Positions 15,092-22,498 of a DNA stretch of 27,684 bases are shown in pieces. Positions within the stretch are counted from its first letter, which is position 1. The number at the start of each line of letters is the position of its first letter. A model generated the notes under the pieces. The model was not told where the DNA came from. It ran no database searches and was given only the letters and a program-made list of their open reading frames with translations. The DNA is taken from assembly GCA_023389575.1 (NCBI GenBank), contig JAEWEG010000021.1, positions 1-27,684 of the forward strand. Direction: 5' to 3'. A program made the position numbers and the translations under genes. This DNA comes from Chloroflexota bacterium (lineage in GTDB: Bacteria; Chloroflexota; Chloroflexia; Thermomicrobiales; UBA6265).

Positions 15092-16069
15092 CTATCCGGC
15101 GGCCGCCGCCAGCAACCTCTCCCCGATCTCGCGCATCGCGGTCTTCAACCGCTCCGGCCGAAGCACCCGCACATCGCACGGAATCGCCGCGAGCCGCGCG
15201 GCCAGCCAGTACGGGTTGTCCGTGGTGCCCCAGGCGCGGGTCATCCTGCCCTCATCGAGCGACTCCAGGATGGCGGTCGGTGGCATCAGGAACCGCCGCA
15301 CCTCCTCGACCGGCGCCCCCAGCACAAGTTCGAACTCTCCACCGGTCCTGGTCAGCGCCAGCGACCGCATCACGGCTTCCTCGATATCGAAGCCGGCCGG
15401 CGGCTCGAACTCCTGGGGCAACAGGTCCACCCTGCGGATCCGGTCCACCCGGAACGTCCGCGCGTCCTGCCGCAAATGGCACCAGCCATGCGTGTACCAC
15501 CGTCCGTCGAAGTAAAGGACGCCGTACACATCCACATCTCGCGAGGTCTGGTTGCCCTCCGAGCTTCCGTAGCGAATCCAGCATCGCTGGTGCGACAGCG
15601 TGGCCTGGATCACCTGCGCCAGGATTTCCGGCCGCGGGAAGGATGTCGATTCCGACCACGGGTTGCGCGCCATCTGGAATCCATCGCGGATCGTGGTGAT
15701 CCGCTGGGCCAGCTCCTGCGGCAGCGACCGCTCGATCTTGGCCAACGCGTTCGCCACCGGCTCCGGCAACTCGGCCTGGCCCGACACGCGGGTGGTCAGC
15801 AACGTCACCGCCAGGCCAATCGCCTCGTCGGCGCTGAACATCAGCGGCGGCATCCGGTAGCCCGGCCGGAGCCAGTACCCACCATTTCGCCCGGCCGCCG
15901 GCTCCACCGGTATCCCCATGTCCTGGAGCGTCACCACGTACCGGCGGATCGTCCGGCTCGTCACCCCCAGCGCCTCCGCGAGGTCTGGTCCGGACATTCC
16001 AGGCCGGTCCTGCAGCAACTCCAGCATCGCCAGGATCCGGCTCGCTGGCCGGTCCGCGTCTATCAGCAC
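15092..16069 (-). CDS. WYL-domain transcriptional regulator (YafY/DeoR-like)
   Basis: A 325-residue regulator with an N-terminal winged helix (about 8-65; the recognition segment is LGVTSRTIRRYVVTLQDMG) and a WYL domain (about 145-215, RWYTHGWCHLRQDARTFRVDRI), followed by the usual C-terminal extension. WYL domains sense small molecules or nucleic acid ligands. The start is GTG at 16069 with GAGGTGG upstream. It is divergent from the isochorismatase-type hydrolase at 16220, with 150 bases between, so that operon is the most obvious target. The WYL motif reads W-Y-T rather than W-Y-L, which is a common variation. Confidence 0.93.
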   Translation of the reverse strand: MLIDADRPASRILAMLELLQDRPGMSGPDLAEALGVTSRTIRRYVVTLQDMGIPVEPAAGRNGGYWLRPGYRMPPLMFSADEAIGLAVTLLTTRVSGQAELPEPVANALAKIERSLPQELAQRITTIRDGFQMARNPWSESTSFPRPEILAQVIQATLSHQRCWIRYGSSEGNQTSRDVDVYGVLYFDGRWYTHGWCHLRQDARTFRVDRIRRVDLLPQEFEPPAGFDIEEAVMRSLALTRTGGEFELVLGAPVEEVRRFLMPPTAILESLDEGRMTRAWGTTDNPYWLAARLAAIPCDVRVLRPERLKTAMREIGERLLAAAAG

Positions 16070-16219
16070 AACGCCACCTCACTCCCGGGAAATCTCTCCG
16101 CGCCACCCTCGAAGACGAACCCTGAAATACCTCTAATAATGAGGACCGATTCTGTCCTGTAGCACATCTATTCTAATGACAGACGAGGAAGAAGAACATC
16201 GGCCCTGGAGGAAACGGGA

Positions 16220-16804
16220 ATGCGGAAAGATCTCAAAGAACGCGGCGGCAACACGGTGTTGCTCGTGATCGACGTCCAGAATGCCGTCGTCGAGGACGGA
16301 TGGGACAGCGAAGGCGTGGTCGATCGGATTGGCAAGGTGATCGACGCCGCTCGCGCGTCGGACACCCCGGTCGTGTATGTCCAGCACGAGATCCCGGGAA
16401 ATCCGTCCATGGATCGTGGCACCGAAGGCTGGCACATCCGGCCCGAGATCGCCCCGCTCACCGGCGAGCCGGTCGTCGCCAAGCAGTACGGCGATTCCTT
16501 CGTCGAAACCACGCTTCCCGAAACCCTCGCCAGCCTCGGGGCCGGGCACCTCGTCATCACCGGCGCGCAATCCGATGCCTGCATCCGCGCCACCAGTCAC
16601 CGGGCCCTGATCGAAGGCTATGACATCACGCTCGTCAGCGACGCACATACCACCAGCGACGCCGAGTACAACGGCGTCACCATTCCCGCCGAGGTGAACG
16701 TCGCCCAGGTCAATTACGCCTCGCCCTGGATCGGGTATCCCGATACCACGTCATCGCTCGCCAACCACCTTGAGGTCATCGCCAGCTTTTCTCAGCCACG
16801 GTAG
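16220..16804 (+). CDS. Isochorismatase-family cysteine hydrolase
   Basis: A 194-residue member of the isochorismatase-like hydrolases. The catalytic triad is visible: Asp18 in VIDVQN, Lys88 in VAKQYGDSF and Cys121 in SDACIRAT. The presence of Cys points to an amidase or ureide-type hydrolase (nicotinamidase, biuret, peroxyureidoacrylate types) rather than true isochorismatase; the substrate is not evident. ATG 16220 is preceded by GGAGG about 10 bases upstream. It is cotranscribed with the 57-residue gene that starts 16 bases after its stop. The WYL regulator is divergent and may control it. Confidence 0.93.
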   Translation: MRKDLKERGGNTVLLVIDVQNAVVEDGWDSEGVVDRIGKVIDAARASDTPVVYVQHEIPGNPSMDRGTEGWHIRPEIAPLTGEPVVAKQYGDSFVETTLPETLASLGAGHLVITGAQSDACIRATSHRALIEGYDITLVSDAHTTSDAEYNGVTIPAEVNVAQVNYASPWIGYPDTTSSLANHLEVIASFSQPR

Positions 16805-16820
16805 CGGAAAGGATGCATCA

Positions 16821-16994
16821 ATGAACGTACCCGGCGAACTCACCCAGGCGGTCACGGACAAGCAGCTTCGGTACCGGCACCAGGCCTATCTCGACCATCT
16901 CGACCGGCGCACCCTCTCCAATCGGATCGGCCTGCGACTCATCCAGCTCGGAAATGCCCTGAACGGTACCCAGCCGACTCGCACCCAATCCTGA
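16821..16994 (+). CDS. 57-residue hypothetical protein
   Basis: A small basic protein, family not recognised. ATG 16821 has AAAGGA about 8 bases upstream and begins 16 bases after the stop of the hydrolase gene, so they share a transcript. The region at about 14-49 (LRYRHQAYLDHLDRRTLSNR and the following IGLRLIQLG) looks like one or two amphipathic helices; the end is Thr/Gln-rich. No membrane helix or metal motif is present. A strong terminator follows. It could bind a partner protein or membrane surface, but that is not shown. Confidence 0.65.
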   Translation: MNVPGELTQAVTDKQLRYRHQAYLDHLDRRTLSNRIGLRLIQLGNALNGTQPTRTQS

Positions 16995-17032
16995 TCCCAT
17001 CTTCGCCCCGCTCCAGATGACCTCCCCTTCTC

Positions 17033-17072
17033 GCCAGCGGCGTGCTTCTTCCCTCCGAAGCACGCCGCTGGC
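17033..17072 (+). terminator. Perfect 16-bp terminator hairpin
   Basis: GCCAGCGGCGTGCTTC (17033-17048) pairs perfectly with 17057-17072 around an 8-base loop. It ends the hydrolase operon just before the tRNA promoter. Confidence 0.8.
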
Positions 17073-17075
17073 GCG

Positions 17076-17104
17076 TTCAAAACCCCCGCCCTCCGTGGTA
17101 CACT
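17076..17104 (+). promoter_or_regulatory. tRNA-Cys promoter
   Basis: TTCAAA (17076-17081) and TACACT (17099-17104) are 17 bases apart, a reasonable housekeeping promoter. Start of transcription near 17111 would give a 5' leader of about 43 bases before the tRNA. Confidence 0.6.
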
Positions 17105-17153
17105 CTGCCCCTGTACACCGCGCACGGCAGCACCAGCAGCCGCGCGGCTGTTG

Positions 17154-17227
17154 GGCGCCATAGCCAAGCGGTAAGGCACGGGTCTGCAAAACCCTGATCG
17201 CCGGTTCGAATCCGGCTGGCGCCTCCA
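17154..17227 (+). tRNA. tRNA-Cys (GCA)
   Basis: A complete 74-base tRNA. The acceptor arm GGCGCCA (17154-17160) pairs with TGGCGCC (17217-17223), followed by discriminator T and an encoded CCA (17225-17227). The anticodon loop CTGCAAA holds GCA at 17186-17188, specifying cysteine. The T arm shows CCGG-TTCGAAT-CCGG. It has no intron or variable arm. Confidence 0.97.
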
Positions 17228-17297
17228 CAATCCGGTCACCTCGTCGCCGTCAACGACACCTCCATTGGGTGTCGTTCGTCATTTCCGGGAGCCATAA

Positions 17298-17870
17298 ATG
17301 CCCTTCTCCAGCACGCCGCCCGAGCAGGAACCGCCTCACGAGCAAACCCGCTCCCAGCGGTACGTATATGAATCGCCCTACATGAACCTGCGCGTCGACG
17401 ACGTCACGCTGCCCTCCGGCCGTGAGTCCGACCGCCACGTGGTCGAGCGAAACCCCTCCGTGGTCATCATCCCGGTCACCACCGACGATCATGTCCTGCT
17501 CGTGCGCCAGTACCGGTACGCCACCGGCAAGCGCCTGATCGAACTCCCCGCCGGCATGATCGACCCCGGCGAAACGGTGCTTGAAACCGCCGCCCGCGAG
17601 CTGCGTGAGGAAACGGCCCACGAGGCCGCCCACCTCGAGCACCTGGCCACGCTCTACCTCAGCCCTGGCTTCACCGACGAACAATCCTCCTTCGTCCTCG
17701 CCACCGGCTGCGACCCGGTTCCGCAGGACCAGGACATCGACGAGCCGGTCCAGGTCACCCGCGTCCCGCTCGCGGAGATCCCGTCGCTCATTACCCCGGG
17801 CAACAGCACCATCAACCAGGCGCAGGCCATGATCGGCCTGCTCTGGCTCCTCCGCCTCCGAGGCACCTGA
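17298..17870 (+). CDS. Nudix hydrolase, ADP-ribose pyrophosphatase-like
   Basis: A 190-residue Nudix hydrolase like the ADP-ribose/ADP-sugar pyrophosphatases (NudF type), which cleave ADP-ribose to AMP and ribose phosphate in the cytoplasm. The Nudix box begins at Gly86 (GMIDPGE), with Arg100-Glu101 and the metal-binding Glu104-Glu105 in RELREET; the box Gly near its end is Ala107. The upstream motif LLVRQYRYATGKRLIELPAG is typical of this subgroup. ATG 17298 has GGGAG about 7 bases before it. It lies 70 bases after the tRNA and could be read from the tRNA promoter. Confidence 0.94.
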   Translation: MPFSSTPPEQEPPHEQTRSQRYVYESPYMNLRVDDVTLPSGRESDRHVVERNPSVVIIPVTTDDHVLLVRQYRYATGKRLIELPAGMIDPGETVLETAARELREETAHEAAHLEHLATLYLSPGFTDEQSSFVLATGCDPVPQDQDIDEPVQVTRVPLAEIPSLITPGNSTINQAQAMIGLLWLLRLRGT

Positions 17871-17943
17871 TCCCGCCCTGATGGCGCCCATTACCCCAAC
17901 ACAGCGGTAGAGTTCGTCAGCCCTCACCTCCCTCCCCGGTAGC

Positions 17944-17962
17944 GGCGGAGCTTGTCTCCGCC
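17944..17962. repeat. Short hairpin, possible dispersed repeat
   Basis: GGCGGAG-CTTGT-CTCCGCC is a 7-bp perfect stem with a 5-base loop, followed by CCAGCGGAG which repeats part of the arm. It sits between the Nudix gene and the convergent NTF2-like gene in otherwise featureless sequence (17871-18077). It may be a weak terminator or a copy of a genome-wide repeat; one copy in the window cannot tell. Confidence 0.4.
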
Positions 17963-18077
17963 CAGCGGAGGTGCTCACGGTCATCCCCGAAACAACACAC
18001 CTATCAGTGGACGCCTCTGGGACTATCGCTACCAGGTCGAGATAAACTCGACCGCTACCAGTTCGTGGCGCGATTGC

Positions 18078-18479
18078 TTACCGGGATTCGGTATCCGACA
18101 ACTCGATCACATAGGACATCACGCGCCGGACCTTCCCCGTCTTCGCCGAGCTGGTGAAGGTATGCATGTCGCAGAACGCCTCCCTCGACCCATCGGCCAG
18201 GGTTCTTACCCCGCTACTTGCCGCCACCTTGCCGTGCGAAAGCACCTCCCCAATCTCCAGATCGGTGACCCGGCGCTCACCCATGCGCGCGACCATCCCA
18301 GCCACCGCCTCGCGCCCCTCGAACCGCTCCCCGCCGACCACTTCCCACACCACATCGTCCGCCACGACCTCACGCACCGCGGCGACATCACCCCTCGCCA
18401 CCGCGATCGTCAGGTCCTGGACAATCGCCATTCTGGGCGAGTTCCCGCAATTCACCATTTCCCGCACATGCATCGTCAT
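18078..18479 (-). CDS. NTF2-like (SnoaL-type) family protein
   Basis: A 133-residue small alpha/beta cone protein of the NTF2-like superfamily, in line with VQDLTIAVARGDVAAVREVVADDVVWEVVG, then FEGREAVAGMVARM and a beta-rich second half ending MSYVIELSD. Members are binding proteins or small isomerases/hydrolases; no catalytic residue can be assigned. The start is uncertain: Met1 (18479) lacks a close ribosome site, while Met3 or Met8 are possible, with GCGGGA just before Met8. It lies 28 bases after purD on the same strand and is probably cotranscribed, without any evident link to purine synthesis. Confidence 0.8.
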   Translation of the reverse strand: MTMHVREMVNCGNSPRMAIVQDLTIAVARGDVAAVREVVADDVVWEVVGGERFEGREAVAGMVARMGERRVTDLEIGEVLSHGKVAASSGVRTLADGSREAFCDMHTFTSSAKTGKVRRVMSYVIELSDTESR

Positions 18480-18507
18480 GCCGGTTCATCCCACTCCCGC
18501 GGACGCG

Positions 18508-19794
18508 TCACGAGTTCCAGGTGTCTCCCAGTTCCCGCGCCGCGATGTCCGTCCTCATCATCATGCCCTCGAACGAAATCTCACCGGCCGCCGCGTACGC
18601 CTTGCGGCGGGCGCTGGCCAGGTCAGTCCCCAATCCGACGACCGTCATCACCCGGCCACCGGAGGTCACGATCTCGCCCGCGTCCGATCGCTTCGTTCCC
18701 GCCTGGAACACCAGCACCTCCGGATCACCCTCCAGGGCATCCAGCCCACTGATCGGAAATCCGGTCTCATACGAGCCTGGATACCCACCGGAGGCCAGCG
18801 CGACCCCGACCGCCGCCCCGGACCGACCCGGTTGTGGCGTGGCGCCAAGCGTCCCGTTCGCCACCGCCAGCATCCATTCGCCGAGATCGCCTTCGGTGGT
18901 CGGCAACACCACCTGCGTCTCCGGATCGCCGAACCGGGCGTTGAACTCGATCACCTTCGGCCCGTCGGCCGTCATCATCAGTCCTGGATACAGCACGCCT
19001 CGGAGCGGATGCCCTCGCTCGGCCATGCCACGCACGGCCGGTTCCACGATCTCTCGTTCGATTCGGGCCATCAGGGCATCATCGATCCGGCTCGTCGGCG
19101 TGTACACGCCCATGCCACCGGTGTTCGGCCCAAGATCGCCGTCGAACGCCCGTTTGTGATCGCAGGAAGGCTCCAGCATCCGGTAATCACTGCCATCGGT
19201 CAGCAGCAACAGCGAGACCTCGGGCCCCTCCAGCCGCTCCTCGATCACCACCGTGCCGTCCCGCCGTCCTCCAAGCGTCTCCTCCAGCGCGAACACGGCC
19301 TCGGACCGGTTGTTGGCGACGACCACCCCCTTGCCGGCCATCAACTCGTCGGCCTTGATCACCACCGGGCCACCGGCGCCCAGCTCGTCAATCGCGCGGA
19401 TGCCGCCCTCCAGGTCGTGCACCGCGATCGATCGCGCGGTCGGGATCTCCATCTCCGACATGAACGCCTTCGACCACGACTTGCTGCTCTCGATCCGCGC
19501 CGCCGCCGCCGAATGCCCGAACACCGGCATGCCCTCGGCTTCCAGGCGGTCCGCCAGACCCGCCGCCAGCGGATCCTCCGGCCCCACGGCGACCAGGTCC
19601 ACCCGCCGCTCCCGGGCCAGCCGGACGATACCGTCCAGATCGCTCACGGCCACCGGCACGCACTCGCCGACCGCCTCCATCCCGGGGTTCCCCGGCGCGC
19701 AGATGACCTCGTCCACCACGGCGCTCTGGGTCAGCTTCCACGCCATCGCGTGCTCACGCCCGCCGCCGCCAATCACCAAGACCCGTATCCCCAC
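18508..19794 (-). CDS. purD: Phosphoribosylamine-glycine ligase (GAR synthetase)
   Basis: A 428-residue ATP-grasp enzyme, the normal PurD length, joining glycine to phosphoribosylamine with ATP in step 2 of purine synthesis. The N-terminal domain begins with VLVIGGGGREHAMAWKL; APGNPG, VGPEDPLAAGLAD, KADELMAGKGVVVA (ATP-grasp), HKRAFDGDLGPNTGGMG and EFNARFGDPETQ (metal/ATP site) are all present. The GTG at 19794 is chosen because the protein then begins right at the first strand and GGAAGGGA precedes it; the frame is open upstream for 62 more codons without family likeness. It stands apart from other pur genes here. Confidence 0.96.
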   Translation of the reverse strand: MGIRVLVIGGGGREHAMAWKLTQSAVVDEVICAPGNPGMEAVGECVPVAVSDLDGIVRLARERRVDLVAVGPEDPLAAGLADRLEAEGMPVFGHSAAAARIESSKSWSKAFMSEMEIPTARSIAVHDLEGGIRAIDELGAGGPVVIKADELMAGKGVVVANNRSEAVFALEETLGGRRDGTVVIEERLEGPEVSLLLLTDGSDYRMLEPSCDHKRAFDGDLGPNTGGMGVYTPTSRIDDALMARIEREIVEPAVRGMAERGHPLRGVLYPGLMMTADGPKVIEFNARFGDPETQVVLPTTEGDLGEWMLAVANGTLGATPQPGRSGAAVGVALASGGYPGSYETGFPISGLDALEGDPEVLVFQAGTKRSDAGEIVTSGGRVMTVVGLGTDLASARRKAYAAAGEISFEGMMMRTDIAARELGDTWNS

Positions 19795-19890
19795 GACTCG
19801 TCCCTTCCCGCGCGATCCACACTCGAACACTCTCCGCATGATACCGGCCTCGCCCAGCCAGCGATGAACCGCCAGCGCGATGGATCGACC

Positions 19891-19916
19891 GCGAGCGCCC
19901 GATATCGGGCGCTCGC
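19891..19916. promoter_or_regulatory. Perfect 26-base palindrome between purD and a divergent small gene
   Basis: GCGAGCGCCCGAT and its exact reverse complement form 26 bases with no spacer. It lies about 97 bases upstream of purD and 133 bases before the gene at 20049. It may be a regulator site for both, or a hairpin in either transcript. A TATACT -10-like hexamer at 19943-19948 is nearby on the plus strand. Confidence 0.5.
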
Positions 19917-20048
19917 CAGGGCCGCGCTCCCGCTCGTCGCCGTATACTCTCGCCAGAACCCTGGCACATGGGTGCCGCACGGTTTTCGATCAGCAACCAC
20001 GCATCCTGGCGTCGAAAACGATCGCCAGGAACGAAAGGGCCGTCATTC

Positions 20049-20324
20049 ATGTCGTTCGACCTGTCTCCGAAGGATACCCGCGTCTTCCTGTTCCACTCCC
20101 CGGACGCCGCCCGCGACGCTGGCGGTGCCCTTGAGGCCGTCAATGCCTGGCTCGGCAAGGACCGATCCGGCTCCCCGTACTCCAACCTCCGCGTGCGTGA
20201 TGTCACCGTCACCCCGGACGGCCAGGGCGGCGTCTACACCACCGTCGTCTGCACCCTCGGCCAGCTCAGCACCGGCTCCGTGCAGACCGGCCCGCGCGAC
20301 CAGATCGCCGAAGCCGCCGAGTAA
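20049..20324 (+). CDS. 91-residue hypothetical protein
   Basis: A small soluble-looking protein of unknown family. ATG 20049 has AAAGGG about 9 bases upstream; the frame stays open upstream but lacks a second good start. Residues 20-36 suggest a helix (DAARDAGGALEAVNAWL), followed by an alternating beta-like part (NLRVRDVTVTPDGQGGVYTT). There is one Cys, no signal peptide and no membrane helix. G/C-rich third codon positions and the terminator right after the stop support a real gene. It is divergent from purD and sits just before the sigma factor operon, with its own terminator. Confidence 0.75.
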   Translation: MSFDLSPKDTRVFLFHSPDAARDAGGALEAVNAWLGKDRSGSPYSNLRVRDVTVTPDGQGGVYTTVVCTLGQLSTGSVQTGPRDQIAEAAE

Positions 20325-20332
20325 CGTATGTC

Positions 20333-20360
20333 CGGGAGGGACGCCATCGGCTCCCTCCCG
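20333..20360 (+). terminator. Terminator of the 91-residue gene
   Basis: CGGGAGGGA (20333-20341) pairs with TCCCTCCCG (20352-20360), with inner GCC/GGC and a 3-base loop. It begins 8 bases after the stop codon. Confidence 0.7.
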
Positions 20361-20391
20361 ATCCCTCGATTCGAGATCCTCCCCACACCCG

Positions 20392-20429
20392 TATACTGAT
20401 CGTGCCTGCCAATCATCAGTTCAGGCACG
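20392..20429 (+). promoter_or_regulatory. Candidate sigma-operon promoter with adjacent hairpin
   Basis: A -10 TATACT (20392-20397, preceded by G) lies about 100 bases before the sigma gene. Directly after it CGTGCCTG (20401-20408) can pair with CAGGCACG (20422-20429). The arms lie at the expected transcription start, so this may be an operator or a 5' hairpin. No clear -35 is seen. Confidence 0.45.
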
Positions 20430-20500
20430 CTCCGCTGGCCGCTTGAAGTGATCCAGTTGCCCAAAATGGACGTTTCATCGGGTAGAGACCGGGAGATGTG

Positions 20501-21088
20501 GTGATCGAACAGACCGACATCGAACTCATCCAGGGAATCGCCACCGGCGACGCCCCATCGCTGATGGCGCTCTACGACCGGTACAACCGGATGGCTTTCG
20601 GTCTCGCCCTGCGCATCCTCGATAACCCGGCGATGGCCGAGGAGGCCGTCCAGGACGCGTTCCTGCAAGTGTGGAATCGCGCCACGACATTCGATTCGAA
20701 CCGCGGCGTGAACGTCCGCGGCTGGCTCATGACCATCGTGCACAATCGCTCAATCGACCTCCGTCGCCGCGACATCGATCGCAAGCCGAGGAGCGTCCCC
20801 CTCGAGGACATGGAACAACGGCTTTCAACACCCGACGCCTGGCGCGAGGTGTCCATTTCCATCACCGCCGACACGATGCGCTCGGCCATCTCCACGCTCC
20901 CCGAGGACCAGCGACGCACGATAGAGCTCGCCTACTTCGAGGGTCTTTCCCACGGCGAAATCGCCCAGCGCGAGCAAGCTCCGCTCGGCACCGTCAAGGG
21001 ACGGATGCGACTTGGCCTGCGCAAGCTTCGCGACACCCTCTCCATTCCCGACGCCGACCAGCACGCCAACCCCACGGAGGTGATTTAG
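20501..21088 (+). CDS. ECF-type RNA polymerase sigma factor
   Basis: A 195-residue group 4 sigma factor. Region 2 occupies about 20-90 (AEEAVQDAFLQVWNRA and GWLMTIVHNRSIDLRRR), and region 4 about 125-185 (LPEDQRRTIELAYFEGLSHG with the helix-turn-helix LGTVKGRMRLGLRKLR). It directs RNA polymerase to stress genes when freed from the anti-sigma factor encoded next. Two GTG codons stand in line (20498 and 20501); the second is preferred because GGGAG ends 5 bases before it. The stop is one base before the anti-sigma start, so the pair is translationally coupled. The acidic C-terminus holds the next gene's ribosome site. Confidence 0.95.
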   Translation: MIEQTDIELIQGIATGDAPSLMALYDRYNRMAFGLALRILDNPAMAEEAVQDAFLQVWNRATTFDSNRGVNVRGWLMTIVHNRSIDLRRRDIDRKPRSVPLEDMEQRLSTPDAWREVSISITADTMRSAISTLPEDQRRTIELAYFEGLSHGEIAQREQAPLGTVKGRMRLGLRKLRDTLSIPDADQHANPTEVI

Positions 21089-21089
21089 G

Positions 21090-21896
21090 ATGAGCACGTC
21101 CTCGAATCCTCCAACCGACCACCAGGAAGACCTGCTTGCGGCGGCGGCGTTTGGAACGCTCTCCAAATCCGAACAGGCCAGGTTCGACTCGCTCATGGAG
21201 TCGTCGCCGGAGTTCCGCGCGGAATACGCCAGCCTAAAGGCGTTCACCGCCGATCTCTCCCTGCTTGCCACGGAAGCCGATCCCCCGCCCGAGCTTCGCG
21301 ACCGGCTGGAGGAGGCCATCACCTCCGCGCCACCGATCCCGCAACCCCTGCCGCCGACCGACGACGTGATCGAACTCTCCGACCAGTCCGGCCCCATTCC
21401 CATCAACCTGTCCACACGCCGGGCGAATCCCTACGACGCGCCGAAATCGCGTGTGCCGGCCATCCCGCTCCCATACATCTGGGCCGCGGCGGCGGCCGTC
21501 GTCCTCGCCCTTGTCGCGGGCGTGATGCTCGACCGCCTCTTCCTCCAGGACGACGACGAGAAGCCAATGGAGGAGATCGCTTTCGAACTGAACGTGGCGG
21601 ACGCGCCCGGCTTCTCCGGCGAACTGATGTACGACCCGGAAAGCCAAATGTTCATGCTGAAAACCGACGACATGCCATCCGCCCCGGAGGGCCAGGTCTA
21701 CCAGGTCTGGCTCATCGACCATGAGGGGGTTCCCCAGCCCAAGGGCACCATGGACGAATCGTCGTTCGCCGTGATGGCCGATCGCGACAGCTACCAGACG
21801 TTCGCCATTACCCTGGAGCCCGGCCCCATCGGCAGCACGGGCCCCACCACGGACCCCATCCTGGTCGCCCCCCTTTCGCCGGGGACGGACGCCTGA
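21090..21896 (+). CDS. Membrane anti-sigma factor, RskA-like
   Basis: A 268-residue anti-sigma factor. The cytoplasmic N-terminal domain (about 10-60; DLLAAAAFGTLSKSEQARF ... SPEFRAEY) matches anti-sigma domains but lacks the HxxxCxxC zinc site, and the whole protein contains no Cys. A Pro-rich linker leads to one membrane helix (about 127-148). The outer domain (about 160-265; EGQVYQVWLIDHEGVPQPKG) is the RskA C-terminal domain. It should hold the ECF sigma factor at the membrane until its outer part senses stress and is cleaved. ATG 21090 has a near-perfect ribosome site, GGAGGTGAT, inside the sigma gene. Confidence 0.93.
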   Translation: MSTSSNPPTDHQEDLLAAAAFGTLSKSEQARFDSLMESSPEFRAEYASLKAFTADLSLLATEADPPPELRDRLEEAITSAPPIPQPLPPTDDVIELSDQSGPIPINLSTRRANPYDAPKSRVPAIPLPYIWAAAAAVVLALVAGVMLDRLFLQDDDEKPMEEIAFELNVADAPGFSGELMYDPESQMFMLKTDDMPSAPEGQVYQVWLIDHEGVPQPKGTMDESSFAVMADRDSYQTFAITLEPGPIGSTGPTTDPILVAPLSPGTDA

Positions 21897-21898
21897 CG

Positions 21899-21935
21899 CC
21901 GGGATGGGTTCGGCCATCGCGGCCCCCCATCCCGG
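21899..21935 (+). terminator. Terminator of the sigma/anti-sigma operon
   Basis: CCGGGATGGG (21899-21908) pairs with CCCATCCCGG (21926-21935), starting two bases after the anti-sigma stop. The GNAT gene begins 22 bases later, so it may depend on read-through. Confidence 0.65.
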
Positions 21936-21956
21936 ACCATCACCGGCAAGGATTCG

Positions 21957-22469
21957 ATGTCAACTCCCCAGCAGCCAGCAATGCCCCGCCCGGAACAACC
22001 ATCCTCCATCCGCATCGAACCCGCTCGCTGGAGCGACATCGCCGCGGTCGTCGCCATTCAGCGCGAATCGTTCCGACCCACGCTCGCCTATGGGCGATTC
22101 GCCCTGACCATGCTCAAGCTCCTGCCCAGCGCCCACTTTTTCGTGGCTCGCACGCCGGACCTCGAGGTCGCGGGTTGCGTCATCGGCGATGTGAACCGGG
22201 GCAATGCCCGCGTCATGAATATCGCGGTCCATCCGAGGGCCCGTCGCCAGGGCATTGGCGCGGCCCTGCTTCGCCATATCGAGCAGGAACTCCCCACCGG
22301 CAATGTCGTCCTCGTGGCCGAGGAGCACAACACCGCCGCCCAGGCCCTCTACGAGCGTGAGGGATACGTGCGCGAGGGGGTGGCCACCAATTACTACGGT
22401 CGCAACCGGCACGGCATCTGGATGAGAAAGATTCGCGTCCACACCCCGGATTCAACCATCCGCGTGTAG
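21957..22469 (+). CDS. GNAT-family N-acetyltransferase
   Basis: A 170-residue acetyltransferase. The acetyl-CoA loop is RRQGIGAALLRH (about 96-107), preceded by the strand RVMNIAVHP and followed by AEEHNTAAQALYEREGYVREGV, the classic GNAT motif A/B order as in RimI-like enzymes. It transfers an acetyl group from acetyl-CoA to an amine on a protein or small molecule; the target is unknown. The N-terminal 18 residues are Pro/Gln-rich. ATG 21957 has AAGGA 5 bases upstream. It lies behind the sigma operon on the same strand. Confidence 0.93.
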   Translation: MSTPQQPAMPRPEQPSSIRIEPARWSDIAAVVAIQRESFRPTLAYGRFALTMLKLLPSAHFFVARTPDLEVAGCVIGDVNRGNARVMNIAVHPRARRQGIGAALLRHIEQELPTGNVVLVAEEHNTAAQALYEREGYVREGVATNYYGRNRHGIWMRKIRVHTPDSTIRV

Positions 22470-22498
22470 ACGGGCAGAGAGCGGCGCCTGCTTCCGTG

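Noticed and set aside
19795..19980. 62-codon N-terminal extension of PurD
   Set aside because: The family begins at the GTG at 19794, which has a ribosome site; the extension shows no likeness and overlaps the 26-base palindrome.
18154..20451. Plus-strand open frame of 765 codons across purD
   Set aside because: Antisense shadow of purD and its neighbours, no recognisable domain, low-complexity Arg/Pro/Ser.
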